Of a DNA stretch of 6,887 bases, positions 6,074 through 6,887 are shown in pieces. Both the position numbers and the translations under genes were made by a program. Numbering within the stretch: position 1 is the first letter of the stretch; the number at the start of each line of letters is the position of its first letter. Source of the DNA: Clostridiales bacterium (GTDB lineage: Bacteria > Bacillota_A > Clostridia > Oscillospirales > Acutalibacteraceae); the NCBI GenBank assembly GCA_009774735.1, contig VSOH01000078.1, positions 1 to 6,887 of the forward strand, written 5' to 3'. The notes under the pieces were generated by a model that was not told the DNA's origin, did no database searches, and worked only from the letters and a program-made list of their open reading frames with translations.

Positions 6074-6887
6074 CTACATTTTATCAAGTTTTTCAACTAT
6101 TGTTCTAAAAACGGGACAGCAATCCCCTGCTCCGCTTTCGCCATCCTCACGCAGAACAACTATTGTATATTTGGGATTTTCAGCGGGATAAAATCCTGCA
6201 AACCATGTGTTGAGTATTTCTCTCTTGTTATCATAAATTCCTGACTGAGCAGTTGCTGTTTTACCTGCTGTTTTATTCTCATAATCAGCCATGGAACCGG
6301 TTCCGTCTGTTACAACATAATGCATATATTCACAAAGGGTTTCAGCAGTGCTTTCACCGATAATTTCATTTTCTTCTATATCAATCAATTCGAGTGTCGG
6401 GTAATGATAATTACCACCGTTCGCAATACAAGAAACTACTGAAGCAAAATGAATAGGGCTGTCTGTAAGCTGTCCTTGTCCAAAACCGAGCAGAGCAAGC
6501 TGTCCTTTTGAATCTAAAGATGCCAATGTTGGGAAATGACCGCCGTTTATGTTCCAGGTGGAATATAGTTTAAACGAATCAGCAAAACCAAATTTTTTTG
6601 CTGTTGAATACAGCTTATCCTCCCCTAGCTTTAATGCAAGATTAACAAAATAACAGTTACAGGAGTTTGCCAGTGCACTTTTCAAATTTTGTAATCCGTG
6701 AGAATGATTTTTCTGACAACTGAATTTCGTATCTCCGACCTTTATTGAGCTTTTGCAATTATACAGTAAATTAACATTGTTCTCAATTGCACAGGCAGCT
6801 ACTACTATTTTAAATATAGAGCCTACAGCATAGTTTGAAAAAGCCCTATTATTAAAATCACCGCCCATACTTACAGAGGCAAGAAGC
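6074..6887 (-). CDS. Penicillin-binding protein transpeptidase domain, 5' end outside window
   Basis: This is the C-terminal part of a D,D-transpeptidase that cross-links peptidoglycan outside the membrane. The frame is open to the right edge: six residues (LLASVS) precede the first in-window Met at 6868 and match the strand ahead of the active site in this family, so that Met is internal. Counting from it, the nucleophile motif is GSIFK (Ser17, Lys20), the second motif is SCN (69-71) in ANSCNCYFVNLA, followed by LGFGQGQLTDSP (127-138) and ANGG (149-152), typical of FtsI/PbpA/PBP2-like enzymes. The third motif, normally KTG, reads KTA (203-205) in AGKTATAQSG. Little follows the domain, so there are no PASTA repeats. 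The class A or B N-terminal region is not visible, so exact subtype is unknown; class B is more likely. The TAG stop is 22 bp before the WYL gene start, suggesting cotranscription. Confidence 0.88.
   Translation of the reverse strand, partial: LLASVSMGGDFNNRAFSNYAVGSIFKIVVAACAIENNVNLLYNCKSSIKVGDTKFSCQKNHSHGLQNLKSALANSCNCYFVNLALKLGEDKLYSTAKKFGFADSFKLYSTWNINGGHFPTLASLDSKGQLALLGFGQGQLTDSPIHFASVVSCIANGGNYHYPTLELIDIEENEIIGESTAETLCEYMHYVVTDGTGSMADYENKTAGKTATAQSGIYDNKREILNTWFAGFYPAENPKYTIVVLREDGESGAGDCCPVFRTIVEKLDKM

Noticed and set aside
6052..6096. Longer WYL protein starting at the ATG at 6096 or 6069
   Set aside because: The 6096 start would overlap the end of the transpeptidase gene, neither start has a ribosome binding site, and the extra residues do not look like part of the winged helix; 6051 has a good site.
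6866..6868. ATG at 6868 as the true start of the penicillin-binding protein gene
   Set aside because: The frame stays open to the edge and the six residues upstream fit the conserved strand before the active-site serine motif, so the Met is internal.

Overview
The window is 6.9 kb of AT-rich DNA in which every gene I can support lies on the minus strand. The combination of low GC, a non-classical clostridial-type ribulokinase, a BspA-like leucine-rich-repeat protein ending in a dockerin-like calcium loop, and strong GAGG-type ribosome binding sites points to a gut or rumen Clostridia, most likely a Ruminococcus/Oscillospiraceae-like organism. That placement is inference from gene content; there is no rRNA or other marker here.

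Read in the direction of transcription (from high to low coordinates), the first group is a penicillin-binding transpeptidase whose 5' part lies outside the window (6887-6074), a WYL-domain transcriptional regulator (6051-5059) and a secreted LRR/dockerin-like protein (5050-3941). Gaps are 22 bp and 8 bp, so the three are probably one transcript. It is closed by a clear rho-independent terminator at 3894-3928.

The second group is an L-arabinose catabolic operon: FGGY-family ribulokinase of the clostridial AraK type (3764-2187), L-arabinose isomerase araA (2172-700) and L-ribulose-5-phosphate 4-epimerase araD (689 to beyond position 1, missing only its last few residues). Together they turn L-arabinose into L-ribulose, L-ribulose 5-phosphate and D-xylulose 5-phosphate, which enters the pentose phosphate or phosphoketolase route. 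Gene order is kinase-isomerase-epimerase with gaps of 14 and 10 bp. No arabinose transporter, arabinofuranosidase or AraR-type regulator is visible.

The only non-coding stretch of note is 3765-3940. It holds the upstream terminator, a sigma-A-like promoter for the arabinose operon, a 9-bp-arm inverted repeat laid across the -10 box that looks like a repressor operator, and a weaker near-palindrome just upstream of the -35. I see no mobile element, CRISPR array, tRNA or rRNA. The region is mostly ordinary metabolism. The points that merit a second look are the operator, the half-dockerin, the WYL regulator next to a secreted protein, and a KTG-to-KTA change in the penicillin-binding protein.
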